From NCBI GenBank assembly GCA_035248685.1, contig DATFHF010000027.1, forward strand, positions 186,001 through 250,000: a stretch of 64,000 bases of DNA, in the 5' to 3' direction. Made by a program: the position numbers and the translations under genes. The first letter of the stretch is position 1, and every line of letters begins with the position of its first letter. This document shows positions 25,852 through 35,908 of the stretch, in pieces. Under the pieces are notes generated by a model, which saw only the letters and a program-made list of their open reading frames with translations, searched no databases and was not told the DNA's origin. Source of the DNA: Jatrophihabitans_A sp035248685. GTDB taxonomy: Bacteria > Actinomycetota > Actinomycetes > Mycobacteriales > Jatrophihabitantaceae.

Positions 25852-26823
25852 TCAGATCCTTTCGACCGCCGCGAAGGTTTCGGCGATCCGCCGGCGCCAG
25901 ACCTCGTAGCCCGGCAGGTCGGTTTCCGGCTCGCCGGTCGGCCGGTTCCGCATGCTGACCGCGTCGGCCTCCTGCGGGGTCATGCCGCAGAACACGCCGG
26001 TGGCCACCCCGGTGTGCTCGGTCAGTAGGCCGGCGTCGATCCGGGCGGTGGCGGCGAAGGCACTGCCCTGCGCCACCTGCGGGCGGTACTTGCCGGCCCG
26101 GTCACGAAAGGCGCGCAGTTCCTGCTCGCTGACGCCGCCGGCGTAGGTTGCCGCCAGGCCGGCACCGCTCCACAGATCCGGCTGGCGCGACGCGGGAAAC
26201 TTGTCCAGCATGTCGGCCACCAACTGGCCGTTAGTGCCACCGACGAACCACATCGCCCGGCCGAGACCCTGATCGATCGCGTGGTTGGAGTACCACCGCT
26301 GGCCCTCGGTCGGCCACGGGAAGTTGGGCTCCTGGTACTGCCTGGTCACGTACTCCTCGGTGCGGAAGTACGCCTGGTGGAAGCCGTAACCGTCCAGCAC
26401 GAGCCATCGCATCAGCGGATCGGCCACCTTGACCCGCCCCCAGCGGAACCGAGGCAGCCGCGCCATCGCCCAGCCGACGCCGATCCAAATCATGTAGGAG
26501 TGGTCCTTGCCGCGACTAGCCAGGAACTGCTGCACGTGGTTGCTGCCACCGATCGGCAGGCCGTCCAGGACCGCGAAGCCCATTCCGGCACCCTCATAAG
26601 CGAAACCGCGAAACGGCCGATCGATGCGCTCCAGCTGCTCCTCGGCCTCCGCGACGTTCTTGGCGGCGGTGGCGTAGGCATAGCCGGTTAGGAAGGACTT
26701 GCCTACCGTCTCCAGGAGTTCCTGCGCCTCCGGGCTCTTCTTGTGGAAACCGCGGACGTCCAGGCTGGTCTCAGACATGTTGGGGGTCAGGATCCGGCTA
26801 CGGATCGCCCGCAGAGTGCGCAT
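25852..26823 (-). CDS. DUF1702 family protein (UnbL-type), copy 1
   Basis: A 323-residue protein of the DUF1702 family, recalled as the UnbL (SgcE3-type) component of enediyne cassettes. Landmarks are RAIRSRILTP at the start, FAYEGAGMGFAVLDGL, WIGVGWAMARLPR, LVLDGYGFHQAYF, AIDQGLGRAMWFVGG and LWSGAGLAATYAGG. The start ATG follows GAGGGAGAG. No catalytic motif is known for the family. It is a diverged tandem paralogue of the next gene upstream; the two share all landmark segments. Lies 5 bp before the P450 gene. Confidence 0.87.
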   Translation of the reverse strand: MRTLRAIRSRILTPNMSETSLDVRGFHKKSPEAQELLETVGKSFLTGYAYATAAKNVAEAEEQLERIDRPFRGFAYEGAGMGFAVLDGLPIGGSNHVQQFLASRGKDHSYMIWIGVGWAMARLPRFRWGRVKVADPLMRWLVLDGYGFHQAYFRTEEYVTRQYQEPNFPWPTEGQRWYSNHAIDQGLGRAMWFVGGTNGQLVADMLDKFPASRQPDLWSGAGLAATYAGGVSEQELRAFRDRAGKYRPQVAQGSAFAATARIDAGLLTEHTGVATGVFCGMTPQEADAVSMRNRPTGEPETDLPGYEVWRRRIAETFAAVERI

Positions 26824-26898
26824 GCTCGCTCTCCCTCGAGATGTCCAGGCCCTGCCAGGCGCTGGATCGTTGTGCTGATCGGTTGGCTGGTGGACTCG

Positions 26899-27888
26899 TC
26901 AGCTGGTCGCGACGCGACTGCTGGATCGGCTGAAGTAACTGCGAATCTCTCGACGCCACAGCTCGTAGCGCGGTTCGCTGGAGGAAATCGGACCGAGCAC
27001 CTCGGTGCTGTCGGCGACTTCGGTGGCTTGCTCGATGGACAGGCCGGTGAACTCGGTGGCCGCGCTAGCCGTGTGCGGTGGGACGTACCCGGCGTAGGTG
27101 CGGGCCTTCACCGCGAACACCGCGCCCAGCGCCAGATCGGCGGCGTAACCGCCGACCGACTCGGTCATGGTCGCCAGGTCAGCCGGCTGCGCGCCACCGG
27201 CAAAGGTGGCGGCCACGCCGACCCCGCTCCACAGATCCGCCCACCGGTGCCGGTCGAACGCGGCCACCGCCGCGGTCACCTTGGCGGTGTCGGCACCGTG
27301 GATGAACCACAACGCACGGCCGATGCCCTGGTCGATGGCCCGGTTGAAGTAATCGGGGTCGCCGTCCCACGGGTAGGACGGGATGGGCTGCTGGCGGTCC
27401 ACGTACCGCTCGGTGTCGAAGTAGGCCTTGTCGAATCCGTAGCCGTCGACGGCAAGCCAACTCATGGTCGGGAAGTAGTGCGATTCGCTGAGATCCGGCA
27501 GCACCTTCTTCCACAGCGGCCGAGGCAGCCGCGCCATCGCGAAGCCGATCCCGATGTATGCCAGGAAGATGTGCCGTTCGCCCTCGCCGGAGAGCAACTC
27601 GGCGGTGCGGTTGCCGCGAACCGAGTCGAGGATGGTGAAGGCCATTGTCGCGCCCTCATAGGCGAATCCGCGCTGCTCAGGGTCCACCAACCGCAGCCGG
27701 CGCCGGACATCGCGCACGTCGGGTGCGGCGATCCCCCACTCGAACCCGCAGACCACCGACTGCGGCACTGCCTCGAGCTTTTCGGATATCTCCGACGGCG
27801 GCACCGCGAAGCCCCGTCCGGCAAAGCTCACCTTGTCCAACGAGGGAGCGAGTGCCAACTGGCGCAACGAGCCGAGTACCTGTACCAA
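26899..27888 (-). CDS. DUF1702 family protein (UnbL-type), copy 2
   Basis: A 329-residue paralogue of the preceding entry. It carries LAPSLDKVSFAGRGF, GFAYEGATMAFTILD, YIGIGFAMARLPRPLW, VDGYGFDKAYF, AIDQGIGRALWFIHG and LWSGVGVAATFAGG. The start is set at the TTG at 27888, with AGGAG six bases upstream, because it gives the family's N-terminus (VLGSLRQLALAPSLD). The ATG at 27966 would add 26 residues of non-family sequence. The two copies have diverged strongly outside the landmarks, so they are probably not redundant and may form a heteromer. Confidence 0.83.
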   Translation of the reverse strand: MVQVLGSLRQLALAPSLDKVSFAGRGFAVPPSEISEKLEAVPQSVVCGFEWGIAAPDVRDVRRRLRLVDPEQRGFAYEGATMAFTILDSVRGNRTAELLSGEGERHIFLAYIGIGFAMARLPRPLWKKVLPDLSESHYFPTMSWLAVDGYGFDKAYFDTERYVDRQQPIPSYPWDGDPDYFNRAIDQGIGRALWFIHGADTAKVTAAVAAFDRHRWADLWSGVGVAATFAGGAQPADLATMTESVGGYAADLALGAVFAVKARTYAGYVPPHTASAATEFTGLSIEQATEVADSTEVLGPISSSEPRYELWRREIRSYFSRSSSRVATS

Positions 27889-28118
27889 GACCTGCTCCTG
27901 TTCGTGCCAGCGGACACCGCCGCCGCCCGAATACGACTGTCCGACCGGGACCCGGTCAGCCGGCATCGCCCGCCGTCAGTTGGCTGGGTTGGCGGATGGG
28001 CCGATCGACGGCGGTGAGAGCAGGACGCACAGTGTCAAACCGAGTAAAACTGCCAAGGCAATGATGTCCGGACGGTTTGCCCGCTGCATCTTTGCAATTG
28101 CCCGGGGATTGCTGGCCG

Positions 28119-29357
28119 CTACCGCACTCCGAGGCGGCTTTTGGCCAGATCCCGACTGGCAATCGTCGACGTCGTCATCGAGAAGCCGGACTGGCTGTGG
28201 ATCATGGACATATCCCGCCAGAGTCGTTCCAGCCGGTCACCGTGCCGGGCCGCGCTGACCCCGGCGGTAGGGAACAGGTAGCGCTCCACGCTCTGCCAGC
28301 ACAACCTGATCACGTGCCGGCAGACCGCTTCCAACCGCAGCTCATCGTGCCGATCCAGCCGGCGGCCACCGTCACAGGCCGCGGTCCACCGGCGGATGGC
28401 ATCGGACAATGCCGATTCGGCGGTGGCGATAAGTCCGATCGCCTCGCCGTACCAGTACTGGTAGTCCGGGTCGAGGTAACGGTCGACGATCGGCGCGGTC
28501 AGAGTCTTGCGAGAGCGGATCAGCTCCTCATAGGCATCCAAGGCGCCCTGGGCGATCCCGACCGCCAACGAGGCCCGTTCCAACACCAGGTAACTGAACG
28601 CCGAAGCGCTGTACTCCGGATCGTCGTGCAGGATGCTGCCCGGCGTGCCGTGCGCGCCATGCAGGTCGCTGAGCTCGTTACCGAGCAGCGCGAAGTAGGC
28701 GGGGATCCGGCCGTTGACGATGGCGATGCCCTGGCACCCACTGCCCCGCAGCCCGAGCTGCGGGTCACCGTCGTCCAGGCTGCGCCACTCGGTCCGCGGC
28801 GCGATGAACATCATCGGCAGCTGCGGACCACCCATCGGCGGGTCGACCATTAGGTGGCCGATGAAGTGCGACGCGTACTCCGCACCCGCGCAGTTGGCCC
28901 AGATTCCGTTGATCAGCCAACCGCCGTCGGAAGCGCGCTCCGCGGTGCCACCGGGCACCAGGGTGGCCGGTGCGATGAACTCCCCGCGAGCGAAGATCTC
29001 TTCCTGCGCACGCTCGCTGAACAGGCTGGCCGCGGTCAGCGCGTGGATCGCGCCGCGGGAGAACATCCAGCCGGTGGACGGGCAGCCCCGGGCCAGCACC
29101 ATGCTGACCCGGAAGAAGGTGTCGGCGCCGAGCTGGTAGCCACCGTAGCGGCGCGGAACCAGCATCCGATAAAAGCCAGCTTGGGAGAATCGCTCGTGAA
29201 TATCCCGGGAATACAGGGCAAGCGCCTCCGTCTCATGCTGCCGGCCGACCAGCTCGGGCACCAGATCCTGGGCGCGGGCGAGCATCTCCTGCGCGCTGGG
29301 GATCGGTTCCGAGCCCGCCGGGTAGTCGGTGCTCAGTGCATTGGCGGTAAGCGTCAT
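28119..29357 (-). CDS. Acyl-CoA-dehydrogenase-like flavin-dependent monooxygenase
   Basis: A 412-residue protein with the acyl-CoA dehydrogenase fold in the hydroxylase style (group D, HsaA-like). It has an N-terminal helical domain, GYQLGADTFFRVSMVLARGC, ARGCPSTGWMF near residue 85, GGWLINGIW, and a C-terminal RLWRDMSMIHSQSG as in flavin-using hydroxylases. Such enzymes take reduced FMN/FAD from a separate flavin reductase, which is not encoded nearby. The ATG at 29357 has GAAGGAA ~8 bases upstream. First gene of the leftward operon (then DUF1702, DUF1702, P450). Likely hydroxylates the warhead or an aromatic unit; inferred. Confidence 0.85.
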   Translation of the reverse strand: MTLTANALSTDYPAGSEPIPSAQEMLARAQDLVPELVGRQHETEALALYSRDIHERFSQAGFYRMLVPRRYGGYQLGADTFFRVSMVLARGCPSTGWMFSRGAIHALTAASLFSERAQEEIFARGEFIAPATLVPGGTAERASDGGWLINGIWANCAGAEYASHFIGHLMVDPPMGGPQLPMMFIAPRTEWRSLDDGDPQLGLRGSGCQGIAIVNGRIPAYFALLGNELSDLHGAHGTPGSILHDDPEYSASAFSYLVLERASLAVGIAQGALDAYEELIRSRKTLTAPIVDRYLDPDYQYWYGEAIGLIATAESALSDAIRRWTAACDGGRRLDRHDELRLEAVCRHVIRLCWQSVERYLFPTAGVSAARHGDRLERLWRDMSMIHSQSGFSMTTSTIASRDLAKSRLGVR

Positions 29358-29540
29358 CGCAACACATTCCTTCGGACGTCTGCTGGCGGCCGCGCACACC
29401 ATGCACCGATCCCGAGCCGCGATGGACGGCCGCGAGATCGCGGATCTACAGCCGCCAACTTGTCCCAGCGACTATTTCTCCGAATCCACCGCACAGGCAC
29501 CTTTTAGGTTGCGGTATCGAGGGAAAGTCTGGAATTCGTA

Positions 29541-30047
29541 CTAGTCAGATGGCTGGCTGGAGCGGACCCACTCCTCGGCCACCCGGTGCTCGATCCGCAG
29601 TCCGGCCTCGATCACCTTGACCAGTTCGGGCTCGAACCGTCGTCCCAGCATCGGAATGGCGACCTTGACGTCCCCGGTGATCAGCTCCCGTGATCCGGTG
29701 CCGTTCGGGGTCAACTCCGCGGTGCCGACCATGCTGGCCGGCTGGCCCGGAATGGTCAGCCGGATCTCGGCGCGACGCACGCCCCGGTCGTCGGCCGGCG
29801 ACCAGTTCTCCACCTGACGCACCGTGATTCGCTCCCCGACCAGCTTGCGGGCGAACTCGGGCACCGCGGCCGGCAGCACCCGCTCCACCTCGACCTGGGC
29901 GCTGCCGTCGGCTGCCGGCCGAACCTGCACCTGGTAGGACAGCGCGCCGGACCGACGGCAGGCCTCCTCCCGCACGCCGGGTTCGAGATGGCTGGCATAG
30001 ATCTGGTCCACCGACGCCTGCGACGAGTGCCGCACCGAGAGCTTCAT
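29541..30047 (-). CDS. DUF2505 domain protein
   Basis: A 168-residue protein beginning MKLSVRHSSQASVDQIYA, with strand-rich SRPBCC-like features (LTIPGQPASMVGTAEL, DVKVAIPMLGRRFEPELV). This is the actinobacterial DUF2505 family. It probably binds a hydrophobic ligand, but no function is established. Divergently transcribed from thyA with only 53 bp between the starts. Confidence 0.88.
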   Translation of the reverse strand: MKLSVRHSSQASVDQIYASHLEPGVREEACRRSGALSYQVQVRPAADGSAQVEVERVLPAAVPEFARKLVGERITVRQVENWSPADDRGVRRAEIRLTIPGQPASMVGTAELTPNGTGSRELITGDVKVAIPMLGRRFEPELVKVIEAGLRIEHRVAEEWVRSSQPSD

Positions 30048-30100
30048 GACCCAAGCATGTCGGATCGATTCGGCCCTCGCACTATTGCTAGGTTGGTGTG

Positions 30101-30895
30101 GTGCGGCAATACCTGGATCTGCTGGCCACCGTGCTGGAGAACGGCACCCGCAAGCAGGACCGAACCGGCACCGGCACGCTGAGCATCTTCGGGCATCAGA
30201 TGCGTTTCGACCTCAGCCGGGGCTTTCCGGCAGTGACCACCAAGAAACTGCATCTGAAATCGGTGGTCGGCGAGCTGATCTGGTTCCTGCAGGGCCGCAC
30301 CAACGTCAACTGGTTGCAGGAACGCGGCATCCACATCTGGGACGAGTGGGCAGATGCCGACGGCGAACTCGGTCCGGTCTACGGTCACCAGTGGCGATCT
30401 TGGCCGACCCCGGACGGCGGCCAGGTGGATCAGATCGCCCGGGTGATCTCCTCGATCCGTACCAACCCCGACTCGCGACGACACATCGTCAGCGCCTGGA
30501 ACGTCGCTGACGTCGAGCAGATGGCGCTGCCGCCCTGTCACACCATGTTCCAGTTCTACGTGGCCGACGGCCGGCTGTCCTGCCAGCTCTACCAGCGCTC
30601 GGCCGACATCTTCCTGGGCGTGCCCTTCAACATCGCCTCTTACGCGCTGCTGACCCACATGGTCGCCCAGGTTTGCCAGCTTCAGCCGGGCGAGTTCATC
30701 CACACCTTCGGTGACGCGCACCTGTACCTCAACCACGTCGAACAGGCCCGGCTTCAGCTCAGCCGCGAGCCCCGGCAACTGCCCACGCTCTTGCTCAATC
30801 CGGCACGCACCGAGCTTGAGCAGTTCACCGAGGACGACGTGCGGCTGCTGGACTACCAGCCGCACCCGGCCATCAAGGCGCCGATCGCGGTCTGA
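30101..30895 (+). CDS. thyA: Thymidylate synthase ThyA
   Basis: Methylates dUMP to dTMP with methylene-tetrahydrofolate. The 264-residue protein aligns by eye with the E. coli enzyme from residue 1 (RQYLDLLATVLENGTRK, then DRTGTGTLSIFGHQMRFDL). The catalytic cysteine is C146 in LPPCHTMFQF, and the dUMP-binding RRHIVSAWN and FGDAHLYLNHVEQ segments are present. Of two adjacent GTG codons the second (30101) matches the E. coli start. Unusually, no folA follows; the neighbour is a convergent YCII gene. Confidence 0.97.
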   Translation: MRQYLDLLATVLENGTRKQDRTGTGTLSIFGHQMRFDLSRGFPAVTTKKLHLKSVVGELIWFLQGRTNVNWLQERGIHIWDEWADADGELGPVYGHQWRSWPTPDGGQVDQIARVISSIRTNPDSRRHIVSAWNVADVEQMALPPCHTMFQFYVADGRLSCQLYQRSADIFLGVPFNIASYALLTHMVAQVCQLQPGEFIHTFGDAHLYLNHVEQARLQLSREPRQLPTLLLNPARTELEQFTEDDVRLLDYQPHPAIKAPIAV

Positions 30896-30917
30896 CCCGG
30901 ATCGCCGCTGAGGGCAG

Positions 30918-31193
30918 CTAGTCGCCGCTGAGCACTTCCCGCCACGGTCGAACGTTCCAGTTCTTGATCACCCCGTGCACCACGATCGGATCGTCCTTGG
31001 CGAATGCCTCTGCGGACTCCTGGCTGACGAAGATCGACAATGCGTCACCGTTGAACGGCTCCTGCAGCGGACCGATCATCAGCAGCTCGCCGCGCTGGTG
31101 GTAGTCGTCGATGTGCTTTATATGCGCCGCGGCGTGCTGTTCGAACAGCGGGCCGGAGTCCTCGATGCTCTCGTAGGTCAGGACGTATTTCAT
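30918..31193 (-). CDS. YCII-related protein
   Basis: A 91-residue YCII-like (dimeric alpha-beta barrel) protein, MKYVLTYES start, HAAAHIKHIDDYHQRGELLM with the conserved His/Asp, and VVHGVIKNWNVRPW at the C-terminus. The ATG at 31193 has a strong AGGAGGAA ribosome site; upstream codons are excluded. Family members are small, of largely unknown function; some dehalogenate or decarboxylate. Converges with thyA. Confidence 0.9.
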   Translation of the reverse strand: MKYVLTYESIEDSGPLFEQHAAAHIKHIDDYHQRGELLMIGPLQEPFNGDALSIFVSQESAEAFAKDDPIVVHGVIKNWNVRPWREVLSGD

Positions 31194-31344
31194 GCCGGTG
31201 CTTCCTCCTAGCCCGTCGCCTGACACCAGGCTGGTGCCGGCTGGGTAAACGAACATCCGGCTTTTTTCTATGCAAGACGGCCGATCGGCAACCACCTTCT
31301 GCGTGCCGAGCAGTAGCAAGCAAACTTCCCGGCATGCAAAAGAA

Positions 31345-31378
31345 CCGAGGGGCGGCTCCGTACGGAGCCGCCCCTCGG
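31345..31378 (-). terminator. groEL terminator, perfect 34-bp palindrome
   Basis: The 17-bp arm CCGAGGGGCGGCTCCGT is immediately followed by its exact complement. On the minus strand it is followed by TTCTTTT. It lies 30 bp beyond the groEL stop; intrinsic terminator. Confidence 0.88.
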
Positions 31379-31408
31379 CGAGAAATGCTTGGACCAGCCG
31401 GATTCGGA

Positions 31409-33034
<1,626 letters not shown>

Positions 33035-33146
33035 GCGTGTCGTCCTTTACTTGTCTCTGTGCTCGGGGTGGGCACTGACCAGCTATCGACCGACCAGCGA
33101 TGCCCGCGACGGACGGTGCCCTTCGATGGCACCTCATCTCGATCGG

Positions 33147-33173
33147 CTAGCACTCACAGTACCCGAGTGCTAA
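33147..33173. promoter_or_regulatory. CIRCE element 1 (HrcA operator)
   Basis: CTAGCACTC-N9-GAGTGCTAA: only the first base departs from the consensus TTAGCACTC-N9-GAGTGCTAA, and the spacing is exact. It is 113 bp upstream of groEL. Confidence 0.93.
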
Positions 33174-33180
33174 GTCAGGT

Positions 33181-33207
33181 TTAGCACTCACCCTGCCCGA
33201 GTGCAAG
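33181..33207. promoter_or_regulatory. CIRCE element 2 (HrcA operator)
   Basis: TTAGCACTC-N9-GAGTGCAAG, 7 bp from the first element. The right arm has two changes from consensus. It lies between groEL and the divergent prolyl oligopeptidase gene and could bind HrcA cooperatively with element 1. Confidence 0.88.
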
Positions 33208-33330
33208 GTCGGCCCGACGTGCCGCGGGCCACCGGCGCACCCGGCCGAGTCTGCCCTGGGTGCCGCTCGAAACGTGCTCGACCCGGCCCCGGTGGGTGAA
33301 CGCCAGCCGGCCAGCACATACCGTGCAGGA

Positions 33331-35385
33331 ATGACCTATCCCGAAACCCGTGTGGTAGACCAGCGCGACGATTTCCACGGCACCGAGGTCGAGGATCCGT
33401 ATCGGTGGCTGGAGGACCAGAATTCGCCCGAGGTCGAGCGCTGGGCAGCGGCGCAGGCCGCGGTAGCCGACAAGTACCTGACCGCCCTACCCGGCCGCGA
33501 CCGGCTGGCCACTCGACTGGAGCAGTTGTCGAGCCTGCCGACCAGCACGGTCCCCAAGTTGCGTGGCAGCCGCTGGTTCCGGATGACCAATGACGGCCGG
33601 CAGCAGCAGTCGGTGCTTCGGGTCGCCGACCGGCCGGTGGGCTCCGGGACGGTGTTGATCGATCCCAACCCGGCCGACCCGGACGGGACGACCGCGCTGG
33701 CGGCGGCGGTTCCGGATCCGACCGGCCGGCTGGTCGCTTGGTCCTACCAGGAGGCAGGCTCGGATTGGTGCCGCTGGCGGATCCGGGACGTGGAGTCCGG
33801 CACCGACCTGCCGGACGAGCTGGCCTGGGGCAAGTTCGTCGAACCGACCTGGCTCGGCGACTCGTCCGGCTTCGTCTACGCGGTCTACCCACCGGCCGAC
33901 GAGCAGGACATCTACTCCTCGGCGAATGGCGCGCCCAAGCTGCTGCTCCACCGGCTCGGCACCAGCCAGGACTCCGACCAGGTGCTGTTCCACCGGCCGG
34001 ACCGGCATGCGTTGGACAACTGGCCGTGGCTGGATAAGGACGCCGGCTGGCTGGCCGTCATCCAGCGGGACGCGGAGGCCGACACCTACGCGGTTTGGGT
34101 CCAGAACCTCAACGACCCGACCGACGAACTGCACGAGATCGTGCCGGCCTCGCACGCCGAGTGGCAGCCGGTGGCCGCCGACGAGCGTGGCCTGATCATG
34201 CGCACCGACCTGGACGCGCCGCGGGGCAGGTTGGTGCTGGTGGATCGGCACACCGGGGAGCTGACCACGCTGGTCGGTGAGCGGTCGGCCCTGCTGCAGC
34301 TGGCCGACAAGACAGCCGACGCCCTGGTGCTGAGTTGGCTGGTGGATGCCTGCTCGCAACTCACCGTGCATGCGCTATCCGGTGAGCAGACCGGCACCAT
34401 CGAATTGCCCGGCCTGGGTTCGGTGGATGAGCTGAGCACCAGCGACGACACCAGCCTGGTCCATTTCAGCTTCACCTCTTTCGACACTCCGCCCCGGGTG
34501 CTGGCACACGACCTGGCGACCGGCACTACTGAAACCGTGTTCGCCGCTCGACCGGCCGAGCCCGGCCCGGCGCTGGTCACCGATCAGATTTGGATCAGCT
34601 CGGCCGACGGAACCCGGCTGCCGGCGTTCGTGGTACATCGACCGGATGTGACGCCTGACAACGGTCCACACGGATGCGTGCTGTACGGCTACGGCGGCTT
34701 CTACATCGCGATGACCCCGGTCTTCTCACCGACCATCGTGACCTTCGCCGAGGCCGGTGGGGTTTGGGTGGTGGCTAACCTGCGCGGCGGCGGCGAGTAC
34801 GGCTCGGACTGGCATGACGCCGGTCGACGGGCCAATAAGCAGAATGTCTTCGACGATGCCATCGCCACCGCGGAGCACCTGATCGCCACCGGCTGGACGA
34901 GTACCGAACGGCTGGCCGTCAACGGCGGATCCAACGGCGGGCTACTCGTCGGCGCCCTGCTTACCCAGCGGCCGGACCTGTTCGCGGCGGCGGTGCCGCA
35001 GGTAGGCGTGCTGGACATGCTGCGCTACGAGCAGTTCACCATCGGACGGGCCTGGGCCGGCGACTACGGGATCGCCGCCCGCAGCAAGGAAGAGTTCGAC
35101 GTGCTCTATGCCTACTCCCCGCTGCACCGGCTGCGGCCCGGGACGACCTACCCACCGGTGCTGTTGATGACCTCCGATCATGACGATCGAGTAGTGCCGG
35201 CGCACAGCTTCAAGTTCGCCGCGCGGTTGCAGGCAGTCAGCGCACCGGATGCCGAGGCGTTCCTGCGGGTGACCTACAGCGCCGGCCATGGCATGGGCAA
35301 ATCACGCAGCGCCCAGTTGGCCGAGCGGATCGACCTGCTGGCCTTCATCGCCCGGCACACCGGCTTGGCGCTGGAGGAGATCTGA
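33331..35385 (+). CDS. Prolyl oligopeptidase (S9A)
   Basis: Cytosolic serine peptidase that cleaves short peptides after proline, 684 residues. The first residues (YPETRVVDQRDDFHG, then EDPYRWLED) are the classic S9A start. A seven-bladed propeller region follows, then the hydrolase domain with S534 in GGSNGGLL, the Asp in SDHDDRV near residue 618, and H653 in AGHGMGKS. The ATG at 33331 follows GCAGGA directly, so the ribosome site is tight or initiation is near-leaderless. Divergent from groEL; the CIRCE elements lie 124 bp or more upstream. Confidence 0.95.
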   Translation: MTYPETRVVDQRDDFHGTEVEDPYRWLEDQNSPEVERWAAAQAAVADKYLTALPGRDRLATRLEQLSSLPTSTVPKLRGSRWFRMTNDGRQQQSVLRVADRPVGSGTVLIDPNPADPDGTTALAAAVPDPTGRLVAWSYQEAGSDWCRWRIRDVESGTDLPDELAWGKFVEPTWLGDSSGFVYAVYPPADEQDIYSSANGAPKLLLHRLGTSQDSDQVLFHRPDRHALDNWPWLDKDAGWLAVIQRDAEADTYAVWVQNLNDPTDELHEIVPASHAEWQPVAADERGLIMRTDLDAPRGRLVLVDRHTGELTTLVGERSALLQLADKTADALVLSWLVDACSQLTVHALSGEQTGTIELPGLGSVDELSTSDDTSLVHFSFTSFDTPPRVLAHDLATGTTETVFAARPAEPGPALVTDQIWISSADGTRLPAFVVHRPDVTPDNGPHGCVLYGYGGFYIAMTPVFSPTIVTFAEAGGVWVVANLRGGGEYGSDWHDAGRRANKQNVFDDAIATAEHLIATGWTSTERLAVNGGSNGGLLVGALLTQRPDLFAAAVPQVGVLDMLRYEQFTIGRAWAGDYGIAARSKEEFDVLYAYSPLHRLRPGTTYPPVLLMTSDHDDRVVPAHSFKFAARLQAVSAPDAEAFLRVTYSAGHGMGKSRSAQLAERIDLLAFIARHTGLALEEI

Positions 35386-35398
35386 TCGGTAAAAGCAG

Positions 35399-35432
35399 CG
35401 ACCCGGCTCGCCGCGAAGGACGAGCCGGGTCG
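35399..35432. terminator. Bidirectional terminator between oligopeptidase and cold-shock gene
   Basis: Perfect 12-bp stem CGACCCGGCTCG / CGAGCCGGGTCG with a 10-nt loop, placed between two convergent genes. Confidence 0.85.
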
Positions 35433-35448
35433 GCTTGCTGCAGGGCGT

Positions 35449-35658
35449 CTAGCCGACGACGTGAACCGCGTCGGCCTGCGGGCCCTTGGGACCCTGCGCG
35501 ACTTCGAACTCCACCCGCTGACCCTCGTCGAGCGAACGGTAACCGTCGCTCTGGATGGCGCTGTAGTGGACGAACACATCCTGACCGCCGTCCACGGCGA
35601 TGAAGCCGTAGCCTTTTTCGTTGTTGAACCACTTCACGGTGCCCTGTGCCACCTGCAC
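35449..35658 (-). CDS. Cold-shock protein CspA-type
   Basis: A 69-residue single cold-shock domain protein, standard length. It carries GTVKWFNNEKGYGFI (RNP1 KGYGFI) and QDVFVHYSAI (RNP2), ending VEFEVAQGPKGPQADAV. RNA chaperone for growth and cold adaptation. The ~250 bp upstream (35659-35908) before the threonine synthase gene end holds no gene. It is long enough for the long 5' leader typical of cold-shock genes. Confidence 0.97.
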   Translation of the reverse strand: MQVAQGTVKWFNNEKGYGFIAVDGGQDVFVHYSAIQSDGYRSLDEGQRVEFEVAQGPKGPQADAVHVVG

Positions 35659-35908
35659 TCCTCGATACGGGCCGACCGGGCTGCCACACCGCGTGGTAGC
35701 CGGGGTCTTGAGTGTGTGATCGTCCCGACTGAACTTTCAGTGCACGCTGGCTGTCGCAGCCATCGTGGTCCCTCTCGTCGCGCGAAACGCTCTGCTACTT
35801 ACGACCAAGCGGGAAAATACACGGATGCAGATTCACTGCGCCAGCATTCGATAGAACCTATCGCCGTTTAAACAAATCCCAAATCGGACGGGTGCCCCCG
35901 CACCGGTC

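Noticed and set aside
29541..30895. thyA-folA operon
   Set aside because: The gene after thyA is a convergent YCII-like gene, not dihydrofolate reductase.
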